Shown: positions 55,698 through 63,544 of the stretch, in pieces
How the letters are laid out: the number at the start of each line of letters is the position of its first letter
Numbering within the stretch: the stretch's first letter is position 1
Source of the DNA: Hydrogenophaga taeniospiralis
GTDB lineage: Bacteria > Pseudomonadota > Gammaproteobacteria > Burkholderiales > Burkholderiaceae_C
DNA length: 64,000 bases
NCBI RefSeq assembly: GCF_020510445.1
Contig: NZ_JAHBAG010000001.1
Coordinates: 4,502,501-4,566,500 of the forward strand
Reading direction: 5' to 3'
Position numbers and translations under genes: made by a program
Notes under the pieces: generated by a model
Told to the model about the DNA's origin: nothing
Seen by the model: the letters and a program-made list of their open reading frames with translations, nothing else
Database searches by the model: none

Positions 55698-55985
55698 TCA
55701 GTCCGCCCAGCAGACCACGGGGCCGAGCCTGCGTTCGGCCAGGAACACGGCCTCGCGCAGCGAGAGGGCGGCGCCGCCGTCTTGCCAGGGCACGGGTGTG
55801 TGGGGTTTGTCGAAGCGGATGTAGTAACACTCCACCTCGCGGTCGCGGGCGAGTTCGGGCGGATCGTCGGCGTCGCCCGTGCCATAGAGGGTGTGGTGGC
55901 GCACGATGTGCACGTGGCAGGTGGTCACGCCCGCGAAGAACCACAGACCGTGTTTGACGGCTGGAAGTTGGTCAACGTCTTTCAT
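55698..55985 (-). CDS. Small hypothetical protein
   Basis: A 95-residue protein, MKDVDQLPAVKHGLWFFAG then VTTCHVHIVRHHTLYGTGDADDPPELARDREVECYYIRFDKP. A CHVHIVRHH segment gives clustered Cys/His residues that could bind a metal, but no family is recognised. The C-terminal ALSLREAVFLAERRLGP is helical. Start uncertain: the frame is open upstream. The following 295-bp gap to 56281 shows nothing else recognisable. Confidence 0.55.
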   Translation of the reverse strand: MKDVDQLPAVKHGLWFFAGVTTCHVHIVRHHTLYGTGDADDPPELARDREVECYYIRFDKPHTPVPWQDGGAALSLREAVFLAERRLGPVVCWAD

Positions 55986-56280
55986 GTCGCCGCCCCCGCA
56001 GAACACGCACGACGGCGGCGGCACCGCCGCGCGGCACCACCCGGATGCGCGGCCCATGATAGGAGCGGGCAGGCCCATCACGCAACGCATGCCCCGCCGC
56101 ACGACACGACTTTCACGCACTGCAACATGGCGCCCGGGGGAAGAGCGCGTAGAAAGTCCGACGTCCGGTACAGGTCCTGTCGAAATCGGGGCCACTGCTT
56201 CGTCGTACCCAGGTGGACGCGTCAGAACCGTCCGCGTCACGATCACCGACCCACCGTTCAAGTTTGAAAGGACACCCACC

Positions 56281-56730
56281 ATGAGCACCGGCACCGTCAA
56301 TCTGCACCGCGTCTTCGCCGCACCGCCCGAGCGCGTCTACCGCGCCTTCCTCGACCCCGACGCCATGGCCAAGTGGCTGCCGCCGCATGGCTTCACCGGC
56401 CGGGTGCTGGAGATGGACGCGAAGGTGGGCGGCCTCTACCGCATGCAGTTCACCAACCTCGGCAACGGCCAGGTGCACGCCTTTGGCGGCAAGTACCTGG
56501 AGCTGGTGCCCAACGAGCGCATCGTGAACACCGATGTGTTCGACGACCCGAACCTGCCCGGTCAGATGATCACCACCATCACACTCAAGGCGGTGTCGGT
56601 GGGCACGGAGCTGACGGCGGTGCAGGAAGGCATCCCGGCCGCGATTCCCGTGGAAGGCTGTTATCTGGGCTGGCAGCAGTCGCTGCAGCTGCTGGCGCTG
56701 CTGGTGGAGGCGGAGATTCCGCAAGAGTAA
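56281..56730 (+). CDS. SRPBCC/AHSA1 family protein
   Basis: A 149-residue START-like (SRPBCC) protein of the AHSA1 group. TVNLHRVFAAPPERVYRAFLDPDAMAKWLPPHGFTG is the usual N-terminus, followed by GGLYRMQFTNLGNG, GKYLELVPNERIVNTD and GWQQSLQLLALLVE. Its 3' end overlaps that of the convergent tapT gene by about 146 bp. These proteins bind hydrophobic ligands; the ligand is unknown. Confidence 0.88.
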   Translation: MSTGTVNLHRVFAAPPERVYRAFLDPDAMAKWLPPHGFTGRVLEMDAKVGGLYRMQFTNLGNGQVHAFGGKYLELVPNERIVNTDVFDDPNLPGQMITTITLKAVSVGTELTAVQEGIPAAIPVEGCYLGWQQSLQLLALLVEAEIPQE

Positions 56731-57496
56731 GCCCCAGCGCCCGCAGCCGCTGGTGGGCCTCGCTCTCGCGGTCCAGCGGCTGGTGCCGTTTGACGCTGAG
56801 GTAGTGGGCGCTGAACACGTCGAGCCAGGCCGCGAGCGTGTCGGCCGCGTGGGTTTCACCGGCCAGCGCCAGGCACAGCGCCGCCACCTCGGAGGTGCAG
56901 AAATGGTGCTGGTGCGCCGAGCGGCGCAGGCGGTAGCCGGAGACCTGCTCGGGGTGCAGGCTGAGCACGGGCAGGCCATCGAGGTAGGGGCTCTTGCGAA
57001 ACATCTTGCGTGCCTCGGCCCAGGTGCCGTCGAGCAGCACAAACAGCGGGCGTTTGCCGCCGGCCTCGGCTTCGTTGCCCGCGGTCATTTGCAGATCCGA
57101 GACCACGCGCTGCGGCGCCGCGTATTCGGCCGGAAACACCACGTAGGGTTGCCACTGCGGGTCGGCCAGCAGCGCGACCAGGGCCGGGTCCACCGCCGTG
57201 CGGGACCAGCCGAAGGCCCAGGTGTCGGCCACCACGTCGGCGATGAGCCAGCCGGTGTTGCTGGGCTTGAGCGCTTCGATGTCGCCCATGATCAGGCAAA
57301 CGCCCGCGCGCGTGGGCACCGCCGGGCGCAGGGCGCAGATGCAGTGGCTGGCAATCAGGCGGCAGCCGGCGCAGCGCCCGCCGCCCGAGCCGCGGGCCAC
57401 ATAGGGTTTGCTGCTGGCGGCCAGGCGCGCGCTGCGCAGACGGGAGACGGCGTGGTCCGCGTTGGAACTGGCCGACGTGATGGAAGTGGGAGGCAT
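56585..57496 (-). CDS. tapT: DTW-domain tRNA-uridine aminocarboxypropyltransferase (TapT-like)
   Basis: A 303-residue DTW-domain protein. CAGCRLIASHCICALRP is the Cys cluster of the family and LLDGTWAEARKMF the DTW signature (about 155-168); FSAHYLSVKRHQP is near the C-terminus. In E. coli TapT makes acp3U47 in tRNA. The final 60 residues are Pro/Ala/Ser-rich, extend past the usual end and are encoded antisense to the convergent AHSA1 gene, so the real biological end may be only this extension without function. Confidence 0.82.
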   Translation of the reverse strand: MPPTSITSASSNADHAVSRLRSARLAASSKPYVARGSGGGRCAGCRLIASHCICALRPAVPTRAGVCLIMGDIEALKPSNTGWLIADVVADTWAFGWSRTAVDPALVALLADPQWQPYVVFPAEYAAPQRVVSDLQMTAGNEAEAGGKRPLFVLLDGTWAEARKMFRKSPYLDGLPVLSLHPEQVSGYRLRRSAHQHHFCTSEVAALCLALAGETHAADTLAAWLDVFSAHYLSVKRHQPLDRESEAHQRLRALGLTLAESPPPPAAPAAAATAASPDNSLPRESRPGCLPAPPSAPCPPTPP

Positions 57497-57570
57497 GCGG
57501 GAAATGTATGCGCTGCCGCGAGACGCGGGCGGGTTGCCGGCCGGCGCTGAAATCTGCCATCATCTTTTGC

Positions 57571-57954
57571 ATGACCCAGCCCCCCGCCCTCACCCCGTCC
57601 ACCCCCGCCATCCACGGCTGGCATGCCCATGTGTATTTCAACGCCGACACGCTGGCGCAGGCGCGCGCGCTGTGCGAAGCCGCTGCGGCCAGGTTTCCGC
57701 TGAAGATGGGCCGGGTGCACGAGCAGCCCGTGGGACCGCACCCGGACTGGAGCTGCCAGCTGGCGTTCAAGGCCGCGCTGTTTGCCGAGGTGGTCCCGTG
57801 GCTCACGCTGAACCGTGGCGGCCTGGTGATCTTCATCCACCCGATCACCGGCAACGACCTGGTGGACCACCGCGACCGCGCCCTGTGGATGGGCGCGGTG
57901 CGGCCGCTGGACCTGAGCGTGTTGCCCGAGCGTTCGGTGACCTACGACCTGTGA
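57571..57954 (+). CDS. DOPA 4,5-dioxygenase-like protein
   Basis: A 127-residue protein of the DOPA 4,5-dioxygenase family. HGWHAHVYFNADTLAQARALCEAA contains His residues typical of the metal site. GRVHEQPVGPHPDWSCQLAF and GLVIFIHPITGNDLVDH are further signatures. Bacterial members are of uncertain substrate. It is divergent from tapT and 11 bases upstream of the following gene, probably one transcript. Confidence 0.85.
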   Translation: MTQPPALTPSTPAIHGWHAHVYFNADTLAQARALCEAAAARFPLKMGRVHEQPVGPHPDWSCQLAFKAALFAEVVPWLTLNRGGLVIFIHPITGNDLVDHRDRALWMGAVRPLDLSVLPERSVTYDL

Positions 57955-57965
57955 GCGAGTCGCCC

Positions 57966-58583
57966 ATGCACATCACCACCCTCGAATCCCTGCGCGCCCT
58001 CTACGACCCGGTGCGCGAACGCTCGGCCAAGAAGGAACTGCCGCAGCTGGACGCGCACGCCACGCGCTTCATCGGCCTGTCGCCGCTGGTGGTGCTCTCC
58101 AGCGCGGGCGCCAGCGGCGCGCAGGACGCGTCGCCGCGCGGCGGTGAGCCGGGGTTCGTGAAGGTGCTGGACGCGCACACGCTGCTGATCCCCGACGCGC
58201 CGGGCAACAACCGGCTCGACACGCTGGAAAACATCGTGCAGACCGGCCAGCTCGGCCTGCTGTTTCTGCTGCCGGGCGTGGACGAAACGCTGCGCGTGAA
58301 CGGCAGCGCGCTGCTGAGCACCGACGAAGCCGACCGCGCGCTCTGCACCGACGCGCGCCGCGTGCCCAAGCTCGTGATCCGCGTGACGGTGCAGGCGTCT
58401 TACCTGCACTGCGCCAAGGCGCTGATGCGTTCGTCCCTCTGGGACGCCAACCGCCACGTGGCGCGCTCGGTGCTGCCGAGCATGGGCGAGATGCTGCGCG
58501 ACCAGATCGGCGAGCGCCTGAGCGCGGGCGCGCCGGTGGAGACGCAGGAACAGATGCTGGAGCGGTACCGGCAGACCTTGTAG
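57966..58583 (+). CDS. Pyridoxamine 5'-phosphate oxidase-family protein (MSMEG_1061 type)
   Basis: A 205-residue split-barrel flavin-binding protein. FIGLSPLVVLSSAGASGAQDASPRGGEPGFVKVLD and RLDTLENIVQTGQLGLLFLLPGVDETLRVNGSALL are characteristic of the MSMEG_1061 subfamily, with a later RVTVQASYLHCAKALMRSSLWD. Cofactor (F420 or FMN) and substrate are unknown. It follows the dioxygenase-like gene with an 11-base gap and may be co-transcribed. Confidence 0.85.
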   Translation: MHITTLESLRALYDPVRERSAKKELPQLDAHATRFIGLSPLVVLSSAGASGAQDASPRGGEPGFVKVLDAHTLLIPDAPGNNRLDTLENIVQTGQLGLLFLLPGVDETLRVNGSALLSTDEADRALCTDARRVPKLVIRVTVQASYLHCAKALMRSSLWDANRHVARSVLPSMGEMLRDQIGERLSAGAPVETQEQMLERYRQTL

Positions 58584-58691
58584 GCGCCAGCGCGCCGCAG
58601 CGGGCCACATGGCGCCGTTCGGCAGTCGTTTTTCCTTCCCAGCGCCGGCTTGCGGCAAGATGCTGCGGGTTCAAAAAGGGAGGAAAAACGC

Positions 58692-59633
58692 ATGGCAAGA
58701 CCATCGAACCGCAGGCGTGGCCGCAAGGGCGCATCGCCGTTTCTGGACAAAGGCCTGACGGCCACCGTGCTGGGCCTGGGCCTGTTGACGATGTCCGTGG
58801 TGCTGGGTGGCAGCCCGGTGCTCAATGCGGTGGCCACGGCGGCGCGAACGCCCGCGTGGTGGGCCATCGGGATCGGCGCGCTGCTGCTGTGTGTGCATGC
58901 GCTGCTGAGCCGCCGAAAAGACGGGCGTGGCAGTGCCTCCCCCAACGCCACCCAGCCCACAGCTCAGCCACAGAATCCACGCGGTGCAAAGCCGCCCGAA
59001 CCAGCCGCGGCGCCGGTGTTATGGGAAGCCCAAGGGGTCCGCGACACGGCCACGGCCTGGAGCCCGGCGGTGTTCGCGGCCATCGAATGGCGGCGCTTTG
59101 AGGCCGTGTGCGAAGCGCTGTTCGCGCAGGCGGGCTTCGAGACGCGCTCGCAATCGCACGGCGCGGATGGCGGCGTCGACATCTGGCTGCATTCGAAGAA
59201 CGCCACCGGGCCGGTGTCGGTGGTGCAGTGCAAACACTGGCAGGGCAAACCGGTGGGCGTGAAGGAACTGCGCGAGTTCTTCGGCGTGATGGCCTCGCAC
59301 GGGCTCAAGCGCGGCACCTACGCCACCACGTCCACCTACACCGCGGATGCGCGGGCGTTTGCCCAGGCCAATGGCATCAACGCGCTGGACGGCGCGGGTC
59401 TGCTGGACCTGATCGCCCGGCGCACACCCGAGCAACAACACGCCCTGCTGGCTGTGGCCCACGAAGGTGAATACTGGCGCCCCACCTGCGCCAGTTGCGG
59501 GGTGAAGATGAAAGCGCGCCAGTCCGTCGGCGGCGGTGCCCCGTTCTGGGGCTGCGCCAGTTTTCCGCGCTGCCGCCGCACGCTGCCCATGACGAAGGCG
59601 GCCGCGGCCCTGATGCCCGGGACCGCAGCGTGA
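58692..59633 (+). CDS. Membrane-anchored Mrr-type endonuclease with zinc ribbon
   Basis: A 313-residue protein. Two N-terminal helices (about 22-40 and 55-74) anchor it. An Mrr_cat nuclease domain (about 125-245) has EWRRFEAVCEALFAQAGFET, catalytic Asp163 in GADGGVDIWL and the Gln-x-Lys pair in VVQCKHWQG (Gln179, Lys181). A topoisomerase-type C4 zinc ribbon ends it (CASCGVKMKARQS...GCASFPRCRRT). Mrr-family enzymes cut modified or foreign DNA; membrane-linked versions are common but poorly understood. No methylase is adjacent. Confidence 0.85.
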   Translation: MARPSNRRRGRKGASPFLDKGLTATVLGLGLLTMSVVLGGSPVLNAVATAARTPAWWAIGIGALLLCVHALLSRRKDGRGSASPNATQPTAQPQNPRGAKPPEPAAAPVLWEAQGVRDTATAWSPAVFAAIEWRRFEAVCEALFAQAGFETRSQSHGADGGVDIWLHSKNATGPVSVVQCKHWQGKPVGVKELREFFGVMASHGLKRGTYATTSTYTADARAFAQANGINALDGAGLLDLIARRTPEQQHALLAVAHEGEYWRPTCASCGVKMKARQSVGGGAPFWGCASFPRCRRTLPMTKAAAALMPGTAA

Positions 59634-59678
59634 AATACCCCACGCGCCCGTGGACACAAGGCGCTGATAATCGCCCGC

Positions 59679-60899
59679 ATGCCTGTGTCTGAAATCGCTG
59701 TCTGGTCCGCCATGCTCGGGGGCTTGTTGACGCTCGCCGGGCTGGCGCTGGCCGATGTGCTGGGCAACCGCAGCATCGGCTCGGCGCGCAATCTGATGTT
59801 CGTCGTGGTCACGGGCTCTGCCTGCGTGGTGATGACGGGCCTGCCCGAGGTGTTTTTCCCCGCGCTGCCCGAGCTGCTGCTGCGCGTGCTCAAGGCCGGT
59901 CTGGGGCCGCTGGCGGGGGCCATGGGCCTGTATTTCGTGGGCACCTGGCTGGGCGGTGTGCGCGAAGACGGCCTGGTGCACCGCCTCACCACCTTCTGGG
60001 GGGTGGTGCTCGCCGTGGTCGCGCTGGCGCTGGCCCTGCTGGCGAGCCAAACCGACCGCGAACACTTCCGCCCCCTGCTGATCGCCGCGGCGGCCGTCAA
60101 CATGGTGCCGGTGCTGATGGCCATGGTGGCGGTGATACGGGCGGCCCAGCTGGGCGACCCGATGGCACGGTGGATGGCGCTGGCCATCGTCTGCCTGGGC
60201 GCCATGGTCAGCAGCCACTACCTGCACGGCCTCAAGGTACCGGGCCTGGGTCTGGGCACCCAGCTGTTCACGGCCACCGTCACCGTGGCCTTCTTCCTGA
60301 TCGCCTCGGTGCTGGGCCTGCTGCGCAACCGGCAGAACCGGCTGCTGGCCCGGCTCTCGCGCCTGCAGGCCGGCGCCGACCCGGCCACCGCCCTGCCCAC
60401 CGGCTCGGCCCTGCTCTCCCATGTGGAGCACGCCTTCTGGCGCACGGCGCGCCAGCAGAACGAATGCTCCGTGGTCTGCCTGTACCTGAGCAATCTGTAC
60501 GAACTGGCCGAGTCCGCCGGGGCCGGCGTGGAGCACCAGATCCTGGTGACGGTGGCCGCGCGCATCCACCGCGCGGCCGGCTTCCGCTGCGTGGTGGGGC
60601 TGTACCACCCGCGCTGCTTCGTGGTGGTGATCTCGGCCGACCGGCACCAGCCGCCCGTGGGTGAGGTGGTGGCGCGGCTGCGCTCGATGGTGGCCCAGCC
60701 GCTCACGGTGCAGAGCGAGAAGCTGTCCCACCACGCGTTCCTGCCCCACCTCGGTATCGGCGTCGTCACCCTCGACCCCAGCAACGCCAAGCCGATGGAT
60801 GTGCTCAACGAGGCCGAACGCCAGGCCCTGGCCAGGGTGCGCGGGCCCGAGCGGGCCCGCGAACACGACATCGCCACCGCGCCCGCACCGCTGGGCTGA
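59679..60899 (+). CDS. Membrane protein with degenerate GGDEF domain
   Basis: A 406-residue protein: about seven membrane helices (1-220) followed by a cytoplasmic GGDEF-like domain (about 230-390). The active-site segment that should read GGDEF is GLYHPRCFVVVI near residue 305-316, so diguanylate cyclase activity is very unlikely. Surrounding features (DPATALPTGSALLSHVEHAF, HHAFLPHLGIGVV, ALARVRG) retain the fold. It may be a receptor or regulator for c-di-GMP signalling rather than a synthase. No EAL domain is present. Confidence 0.8.
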   Translation: MPVSEIAVWSAMLGGLLTLAGLALADVLGNRSIGSARNLMFVVVTGSACVVMTGLPEVFFPALPELLLRVLKAGLGPLAGAMGLYFVGTWLGGVREDGLVHRLTTFWGVVLAVVALALALLASQTDREHFRPLLIAAAAVNMVPVLMAMVAVIRAAQLGDPMARWMALAIVCLGAMVSSHYLHGLKVPGLGLGTQLFTATVTVAFFLIASVLGLLRNRQNRLLARLSRLQAGADPATALPTGSALLSHVEHAFWRTARQQNECSVVCLYLSNLYELAESAGAGVEHQILVTVAARIHRAAGFRCVVGLYHPRCFVVVISADRHQPPVGEVVARLRSMVAQPLTVQSEKLSHHAFLPHLGIGVVTLDPSNAKPMDVLNEAERQALARVRGPERAREHDIATAPAPLG

Positions 60900-61096
60900 G
60901 CCGGCACTGGGCCTGGGGCCCGGGTGCCAAAGTGGCACTGGCTTGTGTTCCGTTCACGGACAGCGGAGATGCCCTGGCACACCTTCGGCAGCGGTCGGCC
61001 CCCGCGGCCCCAGGCGGAAAAGTCCAATCAAATCAGGCGCGTTCTCACATTGAGACGCTCCGGCCCCGTGCCGGCATGGAAATTGACACGAAACTG

Positions 61097-61128
61097 ACAC
61101 CCAACCCTTGCGGGCTGGGTGTTTTTTT
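61097..61128 (+). terminator. Rho-independent terminator or attenuator before DUF1097 gene
   Basis: ACACCCAACCC and GGGCTGGGTGT form an 11-bp stem with one mismatch and a TTGC loop, followed by seven T. It ends 27 bases upstream of the DUF1097 ATG and nearly 200 bases after the preceding gene, so it could terminate that gene or control the next. Confidence 0.7.
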
Positions 61129-61155
61129 GTTCATTCCAACCATGAGGAGACATAC

Positions 61156-61644
61156 ATGACTTTGTTGTTTGCACTGGCCGTTGCCATCGGGCTGCTCGCC
61201 GTCGTCGCGACCTGGCTGTTTTTCGGGCCGTTGGCCGCCTTCCAGATGCAGGTGTGGCAGGCCTTCGTGGCCTGGGCCAGCTTCTTCCACAACGGCGGCA
61301 AGACCGACGGCCTGGTCAAGACCGTGGTGTGCATGTCGTTTGGCGCGCTGGTGGGCATGGCGTCGGTGCTGCTGATCGGCCCGCTGGGCGCGCTGGGCGG
61401 CCTGGCCGCGCCGGTGGCCGTGGGTCTGGGCGCGGCAGTGATCGTGCTCGCGGCTCACGTGCCGTTCCTGTCCACCATCCCGTCCAGCGTGTACGGCTTC
61501 GCCAGCGTGGCCGGCCTGATCCTGCTGGGCAAGGACATGACGCCGACCGCGGCCATCCTGCCCACCATCCTGTCCATCGCCGTGGGCGCGGCCTTCGGCT
61601 GGGCCTCTGAACAGCTGGCGGGCAAGCTGACCAAGTCGGCCTGA
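61156..61644 (+). CDS. DUF1097 membrane protein
   Basis: A 162-residue membrane protein with five or so helices (LLFALAVAIGLLAVVATWLFFG, KTVVCMSFGALVGMASVLLIGPLGALGGLAAPVAVGLGAAVIV, FASVAGLILLGK, a final PTILSIAVGAAFGWASEQL). The layout fits DUF1097 (YcdZ-like). A ribosome site GAGGAGA precedes ATG 61156. A terminator-like hairpin lies immediately upstream. Function unknown. Confidence 0.75.
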   Translation: MTLLFALAVAIGLLAVVATWLFFGPLAAFQMQVWQAFVAWASFFHNGGKTDGLVKTVVCMSFGALVGMASVLLIGPLGALGGLAAPVAVGLGAAVIVLAAHVPFLSTIPSSVYGFASVAGLILLGKDMTPTAAILPTILSIAVGAAFGWASEQLAGKLTKSA

Positions 61645-61649
61645 GCCGG

Positions 61650-62363
61650 TTATTTCTGGACCGGGTTGGCGGTGAGCCAGTTGGCCGGGTAGGCCCGCAT
61701 GAACTCGCGGGCCTTTTCCGGGTGGGCCGTCAACCAGGCGTCGTAGGCGCCCTCGTTCAGCACCGCCGGCATGCGCTTTTCGGCGCCGGGCTGTTGGTAG
61801 CGGTGCATCAGGGCGTGGCTGTTGGCGTTCACCGTGAGCAAGGTGAAGCTGATGATGAGCTCGCCATCGGCACCGCTCCAGCGCTCCCACAGCCCCGCCA
61901 CCCCCATGGGTTTGCCGTCCACGCGCGCGATGCGCGTGGGCACGGCCTTGCCGCTGCGAAAGTCGTCTTCGAAAAACGCCATCATCGGCACGATGCAGCG
62001 CTGCGCACCCAGCCAGGCGCCGCGCAGGTTGTTGGACGTGGTCACGGTTTCCGAGCGCGCGTTGACCAGCTTGGGTGAACGCAGCTTGGCGTCGGACGCG
62101 GACTTCACCCACGGCGGCACCAGACCAAACTGGCCCGCCACCAGCTCTCGCGCGTGTTCGGGTTTGGCCCCTTCTTCGGCGACCGGGTCCGCCGCTGGCT
62201 CCGCTGGCGTGGCGTCCGCGGCCACCGCCCCCCGCTTGCGGATGAACACGGCCGGTTTGCGCGGCCACACGTCGCGCCCCACGCTGCCCGCCGCAGGGGC
62301 CGCCACGTCAAAGGCATCGGGGTACAGCGCGTCGAGCTGCACGCTCTCGTAATGAACAGTCAT
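61650..62363 (-). CDS. SRAP-family protein lacking catalytic Cys2
   Basis: A 237-residue SOS-response-associated peptidase (SRAP/YedK/HMCES) homologue. Conserved core: PKLVNARSETVTTSNNLRGAW (Asn101), CIVPMMAFFEDDF (Glu132), PMGVAGLWERW and AEKRMPAVLNEGAYDAWL. YedK-type proteins begin with Met-Cys, the Cys being the nucleophile that crosslinks abasic sites; this one begins MTVHYESVQLD, with Thr2. The position of the catalytic His is also altered, though subfamilies vary there. A Pro/Ala-rich insert (about 45-70) is unusual. DNA-protein crosslinking is therefore doubtful unless an alternative start exists; none was seen. Confidence 0.82.
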   Translation of the reverse strand: MTVHYESVQLDALYPDAFDVAAPAAGSVGRDVWPRKPAVFIRKRGAVAADATPAEPAADPVAEEGAKPEHARELVAGQFGLVPPWVKSASDAKLRSPKLVNARSETVTTSNNLRGAWLGAQRCIVPMMAFFEDDFRSGKAVPTRIARVDGKPMGVAGLWERWSGADGELIISFTLLTVNANSHALMHRYQQPGAEKRMPAVLNEGAYDAWLTAHPEKAREFMRAYPANWLTANPVQK

Positions 62364-63000
62364 GCGGCCATGCTATCGCACCGGCTGCGCGGGCTCGCTT
62401 CGGCAGTCGCCACGATGGGCAGCACAGTACCTCGCGTGCTGCGGCAGGCACTGTCCTGTGGGGGCTCATACTGGGACGGTCGGCGCCTTGCGCCGACTTC
62501 GCTGTGCCCACCAGCCTGGGGCCGGCGCGGCCAAACTCGCTGCGTTCGCTGCGCTCTCTCCGCTCAAACAATGGCCGCGAGTCAGAAACGATGCGCGCAC
62601 TGGCGCGCCCGGCCCCAGGCTGGCGGTCACAGCCGCCCCAGAAATCGCCCCCACCGGACAGCACCTGCCGCAGCAAAGAAGCGTCTGGGTATTCCACCGG
62701 TAGTGCGCCAACACCTCTTCTGCCAAGGCGTGCGTGGGCAGGCCGCAGCGCGCCTCGTGAGGCGCCGAGAAGCACAGTGGCCGTGGCCGCGCGCGCAGCG
62801 CGCTTCGTTGTCTGACTCGTCGCACTTGTTTGAGCGGAGAGAGCGCAGCGAACGCAGCGAGTTGTGCAACGGGCCACGGCCGCGAGCATCGCAGGGAAGT
62901 CGGCGCATCGCGCCGACCGCCTCACTGAAGCGCTGCGGCCTGCCCGCGCACGCCTTGGCACGCGAGGTGCAACGAACGCCATGGCAACGCCTCACAAAAC
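62364..63000. repeat. 640-bp non-coding block with nested inverted repeats
   Basis: No convincing gene is found here. Three inverted-repeat pairs are visible. One is a perfect 38-bp pair at 62534-62571 and 62826-62863. A second, 31 bp with one mismatch, is at 62721-62751 and 62930-62960. A third, 28 bp with three mismatches, is at 62438-62465 and 62647-62674. Small hairpins GTCGGCGC-CTT-GCGCCGAC and GTCGGCGC-ATC-GCGCCGAC also occur near 62480 and 62897. The block lies between the SRAP gene and a small membrane protein. Confidence 0.75.
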
Positions 63001-63420
63001 TCAGGCCATAGCCATGGCCGCCTGGCCGCGCCGCAAACCCGACCACCATTGCAGGTCGGCCAGCAGCAGCACGGTCACGGCCTGCACCGCCAGCCAGGCC
63101 TGGCCCAGCGGGGTGGGATGGATCGGGCCGGCCACCAGCAGCCACACGCAGCCGGCAACCCAAGCCAGGTTGCCCGCCACCAGCAGCATGAGCCCCGCGC
63201 GCGATGGCGTGCGCTGCAGCGCCAGGGCTCCCGCGAGCAGCACGAAGAGCACCACCACCAGCCCCGATTCGATCAGCAGGGCCGCGGGCAGGCCCAGCCA
63301 CAGCACCAAGGCATCGGTGAACGCCAGGTGCAGCGCCGCGCAACCCAGGCCGGTGATGGCATCGGCCCACAGCACGCGGCGCAGGAACGAGGGAGAAGAG
63401 AGCAGAGACAGCATGGACAT
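63001..63420 (-). CDS. Small four-helix membrane protein
   Basis: A 139-residue protein with about four transmembrane helices (VLWADAITGLGCAALHLAFTDALVLWL, ALLIESGLVVVLFVLLAGALAL, GLMLLVAGNLAWVAGCVWLLVAG, LAVQAVTVLLLADLQWW). No family is recognised, although similar short proteins sit beside XRE regulators in relatives. It is divergent from the XRE gene across about 124 bp, which probably holds a shared control region. Start ATG 63420 or 63414. Confidence 0.72.
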   Translation of the reverse strand: MSMLSLLSSPSFLRRVLWADAITGLGCAALHLAFTDALVLWLGLPAALLIESGLVVVLFVLLAGALALQRTPSRAGLMLLVAGNLAWVAGCVWLLVAGPIHPTPLGQAWLAVQAVTVLLLADLQWWSGLRRGQAAMAMA

Positions 63421-63544
63421 GGTTCACTCCTGTGAGGAAAAAACGTCGGGATCGACAGGTCGGCATGCTGGCCCTGCCGGGGCCGTGCGTCGATGACCTG
63501 CGAGGTAATGGCCACTGCGCGCGGGCCGCTCTAACATCGCCGCC

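Noticed and set aside
62154..63011. Overlapping frames on both strands in the repeat-rich block (also 62308-62982 on the minus strand)
   Set aside because: Both read through inverted repeats, have mirrored composition and contain no family motif.
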